A DNA stretch of 64,000 bases from Thelonectria olida (taxonomy: Eukaryota > Ascomycota > Sordariomycetes > Hypocreales > Nectriaceae): contig JAGPYM010000002.1 in assembly GCA_020736575.1 (NCBI GenBank), forward strand, positions 2,480,001-2,544,000, read 5' to 3'. Positions 1 to 12,900 of this stretch are shown one piece after another. Both the position numbers and the translations under genes were made by a program. The notes below the pieces were generated by a model. The model made no database searches and was not told where the DNA came from. It saw only the letters and a program-made list of their open reading frames with translations. The first letter of the stretch is position 1; every line of letters begins with the position of its first letter.

Positions 1-2582
1 GTGCTGCGACCGACACAGCAGGTGTCGCCAACGGTGTATTGGGTGGTAGAGGAATTGGTTGTCGAGGTGGTCGTGGGGACAGCGGAGCCGAAGGGAACCC
101 AGGACCCTTCCTTGGAGACAACGGAGGAGAGTTGAGGGGAGCTTTCAGATTAAAAGGACGAGGACTTGCTGGTAATCCTGGACTCATCAACGGTGCGGGG
201 ATCTCCCTAGTCTTCGTTGGTACGGAAAGCATTTCTGCGAGTGATGCCGGCCCAGCCTCTTGCATCGTGACGGGAGGCGCAGGGGCCGCATCCTCCCGAG
301 GTGAACCAGGTTGGCTGGATTTGCTTTTCTTGGAAGCGCTGCGTGCTTCCGCCTCCCTCAACGCGATAATTTCTCGTTCCCGGTCATCTTCCTCCCGGGT
401 CCTTCGTCGTCCACGTCTCTCGTCCACGAACTCGTCAACCTCCAAGATATCGTCAAAGTCCGAGTCGGTATCGTCGTCCGCAGCAGCGACTAGTACGATA
501 GGTCGTTCCTTGTTCAGTTTCAGAGGGGCGGGAGGAAGCTTTCGAGGCGGCGGTGCGGGAAACTGAGCCAGCCCCTCGTTGGGCTGAGGGGTGGCATCCA
601 CGATAGCGACAGTTGGTACGAGGCCGAGGCCAGTCGGGGGTTTCGGCGGTGGCACGCTCGGGGGTTCACTAGGCAGGCTGCGAGAAGGTGGTAGCGAGAA
701 GTTATAGTGAATATCCTTCATCTGTTGTTCGGCCCTGTCCTTACGCGCCTCGTCGGCGGCTCTCTCTTCCTCCTCGGGGTCAAACTTGCCTAGGGCGTGA
801 TCCCGGGATTTGGGCATGGTCTGAGTTGGATTGAGAACCTCACCCACTGCAGATGCAGGAGCATTAGGTTGATCTGCGGGAGGTGTGATAGGATACGGAG
901 CCAGTGTCACCTCTATCGGTGAGTTCTTCTGACTGTCAGAGTCAAGGACTGGTGAGTCAGGCACACCCATTACGTCCCTAGTTCGCTCGACTTGAGCCTG
1001 GGGAATAGTCGAGCCAACAGGCAGAGTCTTGGCTTGGTCATCGACTTGGGCGCTAGCACCCTTTGAAACGATTGGGATAGCCATGATCTCTTTCAGCTTT
1101 TTCCTATACTTCTCCTTGTCCTGAAGAGCCCTTTCCAGGTCCTTGTTCAACCCCAAGATCATTGCTCGTTGTTTATCGACTAGACGCCAAAGTTGGGTGT
1201 TTTGCTGCGACTGGGACTGCTTTTCCTTGAGAAGATACTGGATCAGAGCCTCTGGGCTTCCAGCGGTCTTGATGAGGTGAGAAATGTCTGGGAGGCCATT
1301 TTGGGGGTCCTGGAAGCCATTCGCTGCTTGTGACTTTGCTGAGATAGCCGATATCGCGGAATCAATCGAGGAATTGCGGGGAGGAACTCTGGAGGAGCTG
1401 GCCTGAGCCGCAGCTACCGGTCCAGCCATGGGCGGTGGTCGGGGAATCGAGAATGAGCCTTGAGAGGGCTTGGAGGCTATAGGTTCGGACACGGTTCGCG
1501 ATTCATTCGGATTGCCTGTGAGTGCGTTTCTGTGAGGGGTCCAGTGTTAGTAATGCAGCAAGAAAAGAGCCCTCGGTTTCCAGCAACCAAAGGACGGCAT
1601 GGCCGTTAAAGACGAACCTAGGGCTCCGAGGTTCCGGGGATCCTGAGTCAGAGGAGTCGCTATAGAATGATGTTGCCTTGGGTTCCACGGGAGTCTTCTT
1701 GGGTGCGAACGCCGGATCGACTCGAATTCCCGGAGAGGGAGTTTGTCGGAAAGGAAAGGTGACAGTCCTCGGGCTGGGGCTCGTGGGACCGTAAGCCAAA
1801 CTGTGGTTCGCGGAAAGTGGACTTGAAATGGAGGGACGTCCTGATCTCGGACTTTTTGAGGAACGAGTTAGCTAACGAAAGTGTAGAACAGCAATCAAGA
1901 AATCCACGACAAAGAGGCAGATATGGGCGGAGGGGGGTCACAGTCAAAGGCCACAGGAGACAATGGGTCACCGCGCACAACTCCGACTTGTCCCTTGAAT
2001 GGCATGTGTGATTCAAGTTGGGGAAGATTGGCTGATGGTGAGAAAATATGTGTGGGAGAGGGAAGCGGGTGAGGGTGAGGCAGAGGCGAACGGTGAAAGC
2101 GTCGAGTGTCCAGGAGGCCCTGGGTAAGCGGAGGCCGGGGGGGGTGTGGGGAGGGCTGATGGAGGAGGGTGGGAGGACTTGGGATGAAGATGTGCGCATC
2201 GATTGCTCATTGCTCACCTGGAAGCCGACGGCAAAGAGCCGAGCGAGGAGAAGGCCGAGTTTGAATATATTATGCTGCGGCCGACAGTCGGGCTATCTTG
2301 TGGCGGATAATCTGATTGGGAGTTGCCATTGAAGCGGCTTCTACTCGGGCTGGCTTGGTCGTGAGAAGCTTCCATGGAAACTTCAGTAGCGACCGTGTTT
2401 AACGAGGCGGATGCGGAGAGGGGAAGAGGGCTGGACCTGGCCGTGGACGACATAGCCGTCGTCATTGTCGAAGGCGAGCCAGGCATAGGCATCACGGCGT
2501 TTGCGGCGTCTGAAGCCGGAGGAGATCCAGAAGCTGTGCGAGTTGGAGTGGCTTGAGCGCTCTGGAGCGCAAGCTGCGACAT
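1..2582 (-). CDS. Bem3-like RhoGAP, N-terminal part (3' end beyond window)
   Basis: Three exons are visible on the minus strand: 2582-2218, 1800-1618 and 1529 to the window edge, giving about 692 residues with no stop. The start is the ATG at 2582, and the reading frame closes exactly across both introns (417 and 88 bp). The protein is mostly low-complexity Ser/Pro sequence. The exception is a conserved-looking block at about residues 265-335 that begins with LIKTAGSPEALIQYLLKEKQ and continues as a charged coiled coil; Pro-rich and acidic linkers follow. I recall this block from the N-terminus of fungal PX-PH-RhoGAP proteins of the Bem3 type, which act on Cdc42 in polarised growth. The PX, PH and GAP domains themselves would lie left of base 1, so the assignment rests on the N-terminus only. 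The second intron has an unusual GTTCGT donor at 1617. Confidence 0.6.
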
Positions 2583-3178
2583 GGTCCGCTATCCTTATGC
2601 AACTGCACTCATGGGCCAATTACGGTGATTGTCGCGGGGAGGTGAGTTTCGAGATGGGCGCGGCGCGGTCAAACCATGGGCAGCAGGGTCACTTAGGGCA
2701 TGCGACACAGAGGACGATGCAGTGCAGCGCAGTGCAGTGTAATGGAGCGCAGCCCGGCGCAATAGCAGCGAGTGTGTCCGTTGCAGAGACGGGAGGAGGA
2801 GTCCGGTGCCGGGTTTCGGTTTCGAGGGTGGAGATCTGTTGCGGTGGTGAGTTGGTGAGCGGCGGATGGTGGTGTGGTGGAGAGGCGCGATGGGCAAAGG
2901 CAGACCCAGAGCAGGCCTGTCACTTGGGTTGTTTCGAGCGGAAGAACCGATTCGAACAAAGGTAAAAATAACAAAAGATCCCCGGGAGTAAAAGAGAGAA
3001 GGAAAAAAGGTCAAATGCAATGCAAGCCGAAACGAGGCCAGGTGAGAGACCGGGCCAGGGGGGGATGTAGTATGTACCAGGTGGCAGCCGATATTAAGAA
3101 GCGTATGTATCGAAGTAGCAAAAGTGCAGTACCGTACGGGACAGTGCACGACGGAGTAGCTAGTTCCGGGGCAATAGA

Positions 3179-3209
3179 GAAGAAGAAGAAGAAGAAGAAG
3201 AAGAAGAAG
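3179..3209. repeat. GAA/TTC microsatellite
   Basis: About ten perfect AAG units. Read on the minus strand this is a CTT/TTC tract in the upstream leader region of the Bem3-like gene, the sort of pyrimidine tract common in fungal promoters. Confidence 0.9.
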
Positions 3210-4420
3210 GGGAAAGAGCGTCGAGGAGTGGGATGGATCGACAGGATACAGTAGTAGGGATTGGAAGAGTGAAAGGATGAGAAGGAGAAGGCTCATCAAG
3301 AATCCAGTCGTACGTACCTACCTTGGCTACTTACCTTGGTGGTAGTCTAGCAAAGGCGACTAGTCGGCAGGTACCTTGCGAACAAGAACAGTATCACGGT
3401 AAAAGGAGGTACTTTGAAATGGTACGGTTTGGACGGTATAATGAAGCCAGTCCAGGCAGAGAATGCGCCGAGCATAAGCCCCTCCCAGTCCCTCCTCCTC
3501 CCTCGGGAAAATGGGTCAGCGTACGTGCTTGAGTCGTGGTTCCGGGCAGCTGGACTCGATGCCAAAGTATATTCTTACACACGAGGCAGTTGTTGAACAG
3601 CTATTTGGGTTGCCTTTGTTTTTGTTTTTTTTTCAATTCTTTGGTATTGGGGGGCGACTATGGCGGATGGCGGCGTTTCCGATCCATGGCTTGAACTCTT
3701 TTTTTCTTTTTCTTTTTTTGTCTCTTCAGGTACGATACGACGGGTGCCAATGCCGCGTCTAACGACTCGAGAGGGATCTAATTACGGGTGCAGAAGACGT
3801 ATGTATGAAGCAAACATTCACGGCAGCAAAAACAACAACATCCCACCCCAGCAGCAAAGATGGTCCGAGGCCGCTGCAGCAGCGAAGGGAACAACAATAA
3901 GACGAGATAACTCGAGGCAGGCAGTCTGTCGTTCGTCGTCGTAGTGCAGATGGACGACCAGGATCATTCATACAAGGTCCACGGCGGGCTTTCAACGGCG
4001 TGTAACAGCGTGCTCAAGCCTCAAAAGCCTCGTTCCAACTCTCTTCAGGAAAGAAATAAGGGGTAACCCAGTCACATCAGCTGCACCACGAGACGCCGTC
4101 TCCTCCATCGAGCAAGGTTCCCACTGGAAGCTAGGCCCATTTGTCAACGACTAGCAGGTGCGCTAGGGGAGAGGGGGGGGAGCATGCAGGGTTTGAGGGT
4201 CAATGAGTGAATGGATGATAATTGAATGGAAGCACGGAGCTCGCGGCATCTGCGGGGAATCGATATTGACAATGGATGAATTGATTGATTGTGCGCGCGG
4301 GTAGGTTAATTAGCACGGCCAGCCGCGTCTCTAGGTGCAGCGTTAGAGGCATTCGAAGACATTGTCGTATCATGTCGTCGTCAATTGACTTTCTTCTCAT
4401 TCATTCAGTCAATCCGTCCT

Positions 4421-4440
4421 CACTTCACTTCACTTCACTT
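4421..4440. repeat. CACTT pentanucleotide repeat, 4 units
   Basis: Four perfect tandem copies of CACTT in the gene-poor interval. No coding context. Confidence 0.85.
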
Positions 4441-4751
4441 CCGGGGACACGGACGGGGTTGGAAGTGATGAAGCTGCAACACCAGCTGGAACACTCAACT
4501 TCTCCAAAGCGTGTGGATCACGGGACGATGCGAGTTCCCGCTCACATCCAGGGGCACATTCCAGTCATGGAATGCAACAGATTGACTGCTTATTCGTGCG
4601 AATACAACATGTGCCTACCCGACAGCGTCGACGCTGTGCTGCTGCGACTGTGCATTTTGATCGTAGTTACATAACATGGTGCACGGCAGGCATTCATTGC
4701 TTGGTTGTCCAACAAAAAAGCAATCCTAGACATTCGATGCTTGAACCAGAC

Positions 4752-4778
4752 GCTGTTTCTGTTTCTGTTTCTGTTTCT
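4752..4778. repeat. TTTCTG hexanucleotide repeat
   Basis: About four tandem units of TTTCTG in an otherwise unremarkable intergenic stretch. Confidence 0.85.
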
Positions 4779-5885
4779 ACCCCGACCTGATTGGTATGAT
4801 GCATGTATTCGTGACTATGTGCGAAGTAAGCTGCGGCGGATGAAGCTCCCCCCTCCTCCTCAAACACGACAAGCAGAGCAGTGACGCTCACCCTCAAACT
4901 CCCCTGTAGTTATGTGTGTACGTACCCCGAAGTGATGCTCTCACGTCAGCCAAAACAAGTCTCGAACCTCTCCATCGAAATAGATCGTCACAAGACAACT
5001 CTCATGTTTCCTGGAACCCGTCACATCTGTCGTCATGCGTGCAGTTCTATTCGCCTCTAGCAAATAGGAAAGGGCTGCTCGAATAGGCACTGAGATGCGA
5101 GTCATTTTGATTTGTTTCACGTCCCTCATGCTCAGTGATGAAATATGCCAGCAACATGACCGCTCACTCACTCATTCGCTCATCTTCAGTTAGCGCCGCT
5201 GCGTGCCGCCGTCTCATCCTCTCAACCACTGATGAACAAAGGTCGCCAACGACAATCTGCGGGTGGCCTTAATTAAAGTGGGAAAATAAAATGGACATGG
5301 CCTTTTGCTGGGATCATCCATCACCCATGGCGCTTCAACCGCCTCTTCCAATCAGCGACGCGGCGCCCGCTTCCATCATGTCCAAAGTATCAAGCCCCGT
5401 CGTTGACCTCGTCCATCGGTGCAGCCTCGAGAAAGAGGCCATCCATCCTGTGGCTCCTCGTTGGCACGACGGCAGAGCAAGAGTTGAGAAGACGACAGTC
5501 GTCCCAGGCACAAGGCTGACGGAACAAACGGAACCAGAAAAGCAAAGAACATTAGGCGCTTCCGGATAGTCTCCTCCGCTGTAGCAGAGGAAATGGAGAC
5601 GAGGTCGTTGAGGCAATCATGACCAGCTCCCACAATGTCCATCTGCATTCGGAACAGGCATGTAGCCGTCCCACTCGCCAAGAGTCGCCTCCTCCTGCTG
5701 CAGGTACCATCTGTCCCATCTCGACTTGGCCCCGGAGATCTATCCCCATTCATCCAGTGATCCAGCAGACTTTCTTCTTCTGTGAGGCCACGCGCGTTGA
5801 AACTCGACCGAACCCGGCCACCTCAATTTTAGCACGCTAACTTCCGCCGCAAGACAGTCCGTACCCGTCTAAGGTAATTGCTGCG

Positions 5886-5921
5886 TACCTACCTACCTAC
5901 CTACTTACTACCTACTTTAAG
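5886..5921. repeat. CCTA/CTTA tetranucleotide repeat
   Basis: A run of ACCT units degrading into ACTT and ACCT. Similar short AGGT/ACCT runs occur elsewhere in the window, for example near 14345, and look like ordinary slippage repeats. Confidence 0.8.
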
Positions 5922-8888
5922 TACCTAGCCGTGGCCCGGTCCCCTGGAACAGACGATCAAACACCTACCCCTAATGTCGCAAAGAGGAGACACCACACAT
6001 GATGAACAATAAATATTCCGTAGATACGCGACGGAGTCGAGAACATGAACCACAGCATCTCTTCTGACATTGCTTGTCGAGCAATTCCCTACCCAAGGTA
6101 ACTGCTCCGTTGGGGGGTCCACGAATACTACCGTAGCAAACACGCGAACCGTCTCTCATGGATCAAACTGCAAGCCTCATCCGACTTCCGGCCCACCCCT
6201 TTTCTTCGTACATTGCTTTGCCGCTTTGCCCACGAGGCAGTTCAGCTCAGATCTATTATTAGTAGAGAGATCCAAGACAAAGAAAAGGGCAACTCTTACA
6301 TAGCACCTCCAATCTCGGGCCCTCGATATGGCCGTCCACGGCTCCGGATTCCAGGCCCAGAAGGCGACCGAGGGCTCAGTTGACATGCAGAAGACGGGGT
6401 CACGATAACGGGTCTCCTGGATCCATCAAGCAGAAGAAGGTTGATCATGAGGGCTAATTTACATTCTTGCTACCGTACCCTGACGGACCCTCTTGGCCGA
6501 GGAACGAGACTCTCGGATGGAGCAAAACTAGTCAAGGTCCGGATGAATGAGCTGCATGAGAGAAAAGACGGGGAATAGGAACATGACGAAATCCACTTTG
6601 AATCCGCCCTTGAAAGATGCCGTGATGCTCGTTTCCTGACTCGTAAGGTTACCATGAGAGCTGGCTGGAATGGTCAAGCAAGTTTGATGGTGAAGTGATG
6701 GATCAGGGCAGGCCAGCCCTTGCCAATAAAAGTCGATAACGAATTCAACAAACGATTCATCCATTCATCATGGCATTCGTACGAATAATGCACTTCCATA
6801 CTGCGCAGTATGCACATCCGTCTGCACCCCAGTCAGTCTAGGCAAAAGCGGTGTGATGGCGACGCGGGCCACGAGCGAGCCTCATTTGCAGGACAGGGAA
6901 CATGCCCCTAATTGATGCGAATTCGCTGTTGCGCCTCACCCTCAACAAGCATTGCCAATCAGGAGATGCAGGTTCAACTCGGGCAATGGTGGTGGTAATT
7001 TGGATCTTCACGCCAGTACGACCGCAACAACACGTCCCACCGCCACGACGACAAGACAATGACAACAAATCTCAACAACACCGGCAGCAACCGCCTGGAA
7101 CTTGAGAGCTGTCACTCGACCTTTTCATTTCGCCCAGGCCCGTCCCGCCGCGACCTCGTGGCACAAGGGGAACCTATTGAAGCGGCTTCTCTTTCAGGCC
7201 GACTCGCCCAGGCGCTTGTTGCCAATGAATGACGCAGGTGCAATTTCTCTCTCTCTCGTCTACTCCGTAGAAGGCAAGCAAACTTGACGGGCGGAATGAT
7301 TCCACTTCCGTCTTTCGTCTCTCATCATTCAGGGTCCAGCGTCCTTCTCCGCCGCTCTTGGGTTCAGTCGCGTACCGGCATTCACCAGCGTAAAGATCGA
7401 CACGACGTCCCTGAATATCACTTTCGACTTTCTCCGTAGAGTCAGTGGGTGGGAAAGTGCACCACGTTCCCCGACCGCTGTCATCTGTCTCATCACAGCC
7501 ATCCTGAGCAATGTTAAACCCACGGCCCGTCAGCTCCTAGACTCGACCCTTTCATCCCGGAGGCCCTGATGGTCACCATGAGCGCCCCTATTCGGCGCAA
7601 ACTGGAGGGTCGTGGTGCTCCCGCATGTTCCAGATACCCTGCATCTCCATGGCTGCTTGGTACGGAACTTATCGCCCAGCTTGCCCGTCAGATTGCCGCA
7701 CCGGTGACGCCTTCAGATCCGTAGTCCTGTTCCTGGCTGGTACCGCAATCCCCCCTTTGTCATGCATCTTATCGGGACATGAGCTTACGAACAACCTATC
7801 GATGTTCTGGCCCCTGGTCCTGAAACTGCATCGACTTCTCAATACGAACTACGTACGTAGTCTCTTCTTTTCGCCTGTCAGCCGCCCGGTTTCAGGCGAC
7901 TGATGGATTCGGTGAGGATAGACTTAGACTTTGCGGGAGGACATGGGTAACCGAGATGAGAGAGGGCCCAGGGAACGTCCTCCGGAGGCCGGGTTCCCGA
8001 GTCTGTGCAATGCGGAGGGGGGAGTTCTCCAGTCTCGTCCGGACTCCGGAAGGGAGCAACGGCGACGAGGTTCGGCGGCGTTCAGCTCCACTCTCTCGGA
8101 CCCGACTCTGGTAGGTGACGGCCGTAACTGTCCCGTCGTGAACAGTCCTCGGCCGGTTGGGCGTTCTGGCTGGAAATGAGGCTGCCGGGTTCCTCCATCT
8201 GGCAACCATCCGTCGTCATCTCGGCCCAGCTCAGCCCAACCATTCTCAACCACGAAGCCGCAACCTCATTTCCCCCCCATCGTAGCGTCCCTGTTTCTCC
8301 CTCCAGGGCCCATGTTGCGCCATCAAAAACCCTTCAGCCCTGGAATTGCTCCATCAACTTCCTTGGCCCAGCCCTGCTGCCTCACAAGACCAGAAAGGTC
8401 TCAGTTCAGGGTCCAGGGCTCCAACGGGTTGCGTCCGCATGACTTGGTTTCCAAACAAGTCACGCAGCCCAGGAGACTCTACTGTCTGCACCGCCCCCAT
8501 GTCCCCGCAAGAAGGGCTCAAGAAGCTGAAGACTCTTGGGGAGGGGAAATCTTGTTTTCTGAGGGTGGAGAACAGCCCGGGCCTGACGTGCATGTGCATG
8601 CCCGACGTCATCGGCCCAAGACGCCAAAACCACCGCCGGCGGAATTAACCAGTGCCCGTTGAATCCAGGAGAATGGATGGGTCTGTTTGGGTAATACGGC
8701 AGCAAAAGGCAGACAGCAGAAAAGACGAGCTAGGATATGCTGGACTCGCTGGGCAGACACGACACCACCTCACCCCCGCTGTCGCCGTCGCCGACGGGAT
8801 GGATGGCTTGCGGTTGGGCTTGCCAGACTTGTTGGCTGGCGTCGGGTGCGCACATGTTCTTTGTCTGCCAAGGCTTTCTTCTGCTAAC

Positions 8889-8894
8889 ATATAA
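8889..8894 (+). promoter_or_regulatory. Possible TATA element of the proline-rich gene
   Basis: ATATAA followed by a pyrimidine-rich stretch lies about 195 bp before the ATG at 9088. Spacing and surroundings suit a fungal core promoter. This is inference only; no transcript start is known. Confidence 0.35.
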
Positions 8895-9087
8895 GATCAC
8901 CATCCCTCATCATTCTCATCCTAGTTATGCTTAGTCTCTTTGCCACCGACATCCATCAAGCCATCCCCCAGTCTTCTTCGACTCCACATCAATCCATCAT
9001 CGTCGTCGGCTTCATCGTCCGCCAGTGACTTTCTGGTCAAAAGACGTCCTTCCCGTACTTTGCCATTGCTTGATCGGCCTTGTCACC

Positions 9088-9766
9088 ATGGGTATGCTGT
9101 TGATCCTCCCCTCTCTCTCACCCCAACCATCGCTGACGTCACCTCTCTCCAGTCACCCGCGAGTACTCCAAGAAGAGGCTCTATCTTCAACACCCGGAGC
9201 CCGACTACGCCGTCGTCCGTCACAGCGTCACCCGCATCATCCCTGCTCCCGCTCCGCCTCCTCCCCCTCCCGTCTACCAGCTGCCCCCATTGCCTCCTCC
9301 GCCTCCGCCGCCGCCGCCGCCGCAGCCACCAGCGCCTCCCGTCGAGAAGCCCAAGCCGCCGCCGCCGCCCCCGGAGAAGAAGCCCGAGCCCAAGCCCGAG
9401 CCCAAGCCGCCAGCTCCTCCTCCGGTCATCGAGACGCCCAAGCCCAAGCCTCCCCCAGAGGAACCTATCGAGGTCATTGCCGTCGACGTTGAACCGCGCA
9501 GGAAGAAGAAGTCTCGTTCGCACAGCCGAAGCCACCGCCACCATAGCCGTGACCGCGAGGTTGTTATTGAGCGCGAGAGACTCGTCCCCGTCCGCGTCCC
9601 CGTTCCCGTGCCTGTTCCCGTCGAGCCCGAGTATGAAACGTACCGATACGTTCAGGGTCCTCGACGTCATGCCCCTCCACCGCCAGCCCCGGCTCCTCCT
9701 CGACGAATGATTGAAGACGAGCACACGAGAATCCACGTCTCGGACCGGGAGTACTATCGACGATGA
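9088..9766 (+). CDS. Small proline-rich basic protein, function unknown
   Basis: Two exons, 9088-9091 and 9153-9766, give 205 residues. The first coding exon is only ATGG. Its intron (9092-9152) opens with GTATGC and closes with a pyrimidine tract and CAG, and joining restores Met-Val-Thr-Arg in frame with the long ORF. The N-terminal 30 residues are ordinary sequence (MVTREYSKKRLYLQH...). Residues about 35-106 are mostly Pro with Lys/Glu, about 117-137 form a basic Arg/Ser/His patch, and about 147-158 alternate Val and Pro. There is no signal peptide or membrane segment. I do not recognise a named family. The composition suggests a scaffold or a protein that binds SH3/WW domains or RNA, but this is speculation. 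It is convergent with the CorA gene, 229 bp away. Confidence 0.8.
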
Positions 9767-9995
9767 AGGAATTTTAAGTAAGGAAAAGACGGCGACCAAC
9801 TGCTTTCTCATGTATTGACGGCCATGTATGATGTAATGACTAGTTATGTGAAGGATCAAAGAGAGTGTTAGAATAGCGTATCGCGCATGGAGTTTGAGGC
9901 CAGGCAATCTGAAAATTATACTTGTACCACCTTGTATGGTTCTGTCTGATCAAGTGAATCCTGAACCCGCCCAGATGCAGCTCCAGGAAGCATCC

Positions 9996-12900
9996 CTAAT
10001 ACCCCACAGACCGACGCCGCATATATGGGTGGTTTGTATCATAGGTCTGAACTCTGTTGAGGCCCTGGCCAGCAACCATTGACGGAGCCCCATAGTCCAT
10101 CGGCATGGCTTGGGGTCCGGGGGCATACACCGAATGTGCGTAATTCATTCCCTCGCTTGCCGCAAGAGGCGTGGAAGAATAGTATCCCTCGTTCATCCGC
10201 TGGGAGGCCATGAGAGATACGCCATAGGGCCCCTGAGACGACTGCCGTGGCTTGCGTGCCAACCATCGCGCAATGTTTCCTATTTCGCCCATCCACCACA
10301 ACCCCATCAAGATTACGGATAACGTTAACGGTATAGCGACGACCCAGTAAAGCCACTGGCTCGATTCCATATCGCGAACGTCAGTTGTGTTCATGCCAAA
10401 GATGCTTGATACGGTACTTATTGGCAAGAAGATGATTGTGACGATCGTGAAAGCGAAGATGGCATTCTCCTGTCGGTCCTTGGTAAAGTCCATTTTGAAC
10501 GTGAGAGCCTGCTGAAGGTCGACTGCGTACTTGGTGTACTGCCTGAACTCGTACTCGCGCTGTTCAATGAGCCGTGAGCATTCCATAAAGAACAAGCCTC
10601 GGAGACCGCCTGCGTTGGTCGAGGGAAGCTTCGATGCCACGGCTATTTCCTGCACAAAGTTGCCGTCAAAGTTGATATCATCATATGCTGGCTTTACTGC
10701 TATCGATTCCATGCCGCCGGGCCTCGATTCGGCGTAGTGGTAGCCGGGCCTCGCCGGTGCTGATCTCGATTCGCCGGAGTAGTCCAAAGGCCTTATTAAA
10801 GTTGCCGCTGTCCTTCTTGCAACTGTTTCCTCTTCGTTTTGCGCGGCGGGTTGTTGAATTTCGACGGCTGTGAGGGAGCTTCTAATATTGGAGACGATGC
10901 TTCGCTGTGTCCAGAGCGTGCGCTTGATGGCTACCATTTCTTGATGAACAAGATGAAGTCGATTCTGATAGGACCTATCCGACGGCCTTGACATGATCGA
11001 ATCTCCCTGTCGTAATTGTTAGTACCAAACCCAAAGCTCGTTGTCTCCGCAACTTACCAACGAATTCAAATACTGTGAATACGTCTCGCAAATGTCATCT
11101 GACTTCCCAACCTGATCCTGGAGCAGATTCAGTGTCACTAGTGATGCAACTTCAAGGGGCATCATGCTGGTTCTCTCGAGCAAGCTCTTGTCGGGGAGCC
11201 AGTGCATTAGCTTCCCCATGCCCTTTTCCACTAGTTGCTTCATGCGATTCAGATTCTTGAGCCAGTGACGCGAATCTCGAGAAGCGTTAACCACGCCCAT
11301 TACTGCGTATAGCCACGCAGGGACAAACTCCTGCGGCATCTCTAGGGAAGCATGCTCTTCTTCGGAGGCATGGGACATGATGTTCTGAAATGCGATCAGA
11401 TTGGGGGTGAAGTCCCTCAAAACCCCTCGGAGCTCAGCTGATACATGATCAAAGATGGAGTCTGAGTCGTGGTCTACAGTGCGCAGCTTTGGGGTCGATG
11501 TCAGCTAAACCCATTGCGTGCCTGTAAAGAATACTCACATTCAGGAATACGCGAATGGCACCCCAGAACTTTCCTGACGTCGGGTCCTCGCAGTTGAAGG
11601 GTAGAAAGAACTCGTAAAGAATCTCTGCGGCATTGAAAATGTCAACCTTGGCCTCATACAAACTCCGCAGAGCATTAGATTGATCCATGTCAACCCTTGC
11701 TGGAAGACCCTCCAGATAATCATAGCACTCTTTGCGGGTTGACGATTGGCAGTCTTTGTACAGCTTGCGACTAGAATACGATGTGCTTGATAGCAGGAAT
11801 TGGTGGGCAGACTCAAGGTGCAGCTTGAGAGCGGAAATGCCAGACATCGAAGCTGATGCCTTGGAAATTGCCCGAGGTAACATCATCACATGAAGAGAAT
11901 CGCCAGGGCTAAGTCCCCTACTGCCGTCCGCGGACTGCGCTACCCCTTGGTGCTCTGGGTTGAGGATTGCCCGTGTGGGTGGACTGGGAGGGCTTCTATA
12001 AAGTTATCAGCACACGTATGAGAACGTGAAGAGTGGCAGTTCTGCTTGCCCTATTTTCATAATTATATTGACACTAGATCGAGATCTTGAGGCAAGTTGG
12101 AGGACCTTGTGCCATCCAGCGGCAGTCAATAGCCGCTCTTGACGCCAAAACTCAAGAGTCTTGGGCCAGAATGCCTGAAACTTTGACACGAAGGCCTAAC
12201 TGTGTCAGACAGTGTCGAAGAATCGGTGGTCATGTACTTACAAACCATGTTTGACACTCGTTAGTTGTAAATGACCACGAGACTGAATTTCCAAAGGAAA
12301 CAAGAATCCTGCCTCCATCTCCTGTCATCAGATCACGGGATGGCTCCGCGTTGAGTTTGAGTGTGTCTCCTTGCAAATCGGTTTGCCTCATAGTTCCACA
12401 GGTCACCAAAAGCCCTATTGATCTAAGTCAACGATTCGGGCGTTGGGGGTGCATGCTTCCTACCGTTGTCAATGACTATACACCACAGCTGAGAGATGTG
12501 GAAACACTCCCCGCGCTTTGCATGTCCGAGTTGGCAGACTGCTTGCTCCATATCTCTTTGCACGTTATTGCGCGAGTATTGAGCTTGCAGTAAGGTCTGG
12601 GCGGGGAAAAGCGAGAGGTTGGAAGCTGAGAGCAAGCCCGAGTACTGCTCAAGCGAAAAGTAAGGAACGCATATCCATCTAGCTGAACCGAGAGTCGAGT
12701 CGGCTTCCATTTTCTTGTTGAAAGACTTGAGAGGAATCTCGATGACTCGGGGCTCTGCGTATCCAACCTTTATTCCCTTCGGATTGTACCTTGACTTGAG
12801 AGAACTCTTGGCATCTGCTCGAAGCCTGGCTATGGCCCCCTTTTCTACGTTGGAGAGGTCGGTCAAACGAGAAATTTCCATCTAGAAACCTTCAGTCAAC

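Larger units (their letters stand above)
2583..9087. other. Gene-poor intergenic region, 6.5 kb, between divergent genes
   Basis: No reading frame here resembles a protein I know, and all candidate ORFs are short with random-looking composition. The region separates the minus-strand Bem3-like gene from the plus-strand proline-rich gene, so it must contain both promoters and 5' leaders. It holds a GAA microsatellite (3179-3209), CACTT repeats (4421-4440), TTTCTG repeats (4752-4778), CCTA-type repeats (5886-5921) and several pyrimidine-rich tracts. I saw no transposon ends and no tRNA. Confidence 0.6.

Noticed and set aside
39..566. 175-codon plus-strand ORF rich in Gly and Ser
   Set aside because: Opposite the minus-strand Bem3-like exon, which continues as a sensible disordered protein to the window edge.
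6960..6990. Possible tRNA T-arm (GGTTCAACTC)
   Set aside because: No matching D-arm, anticodon stem or acceptor stem could be paired around it.
9083..9907. 274-codon minus-strand ORF of Gly/Arg/Leu repeats
   Set aside because: Antisense to the proline-rich gene: proline codons read backwards give Gly/Arg/Trp. It has no independent support.
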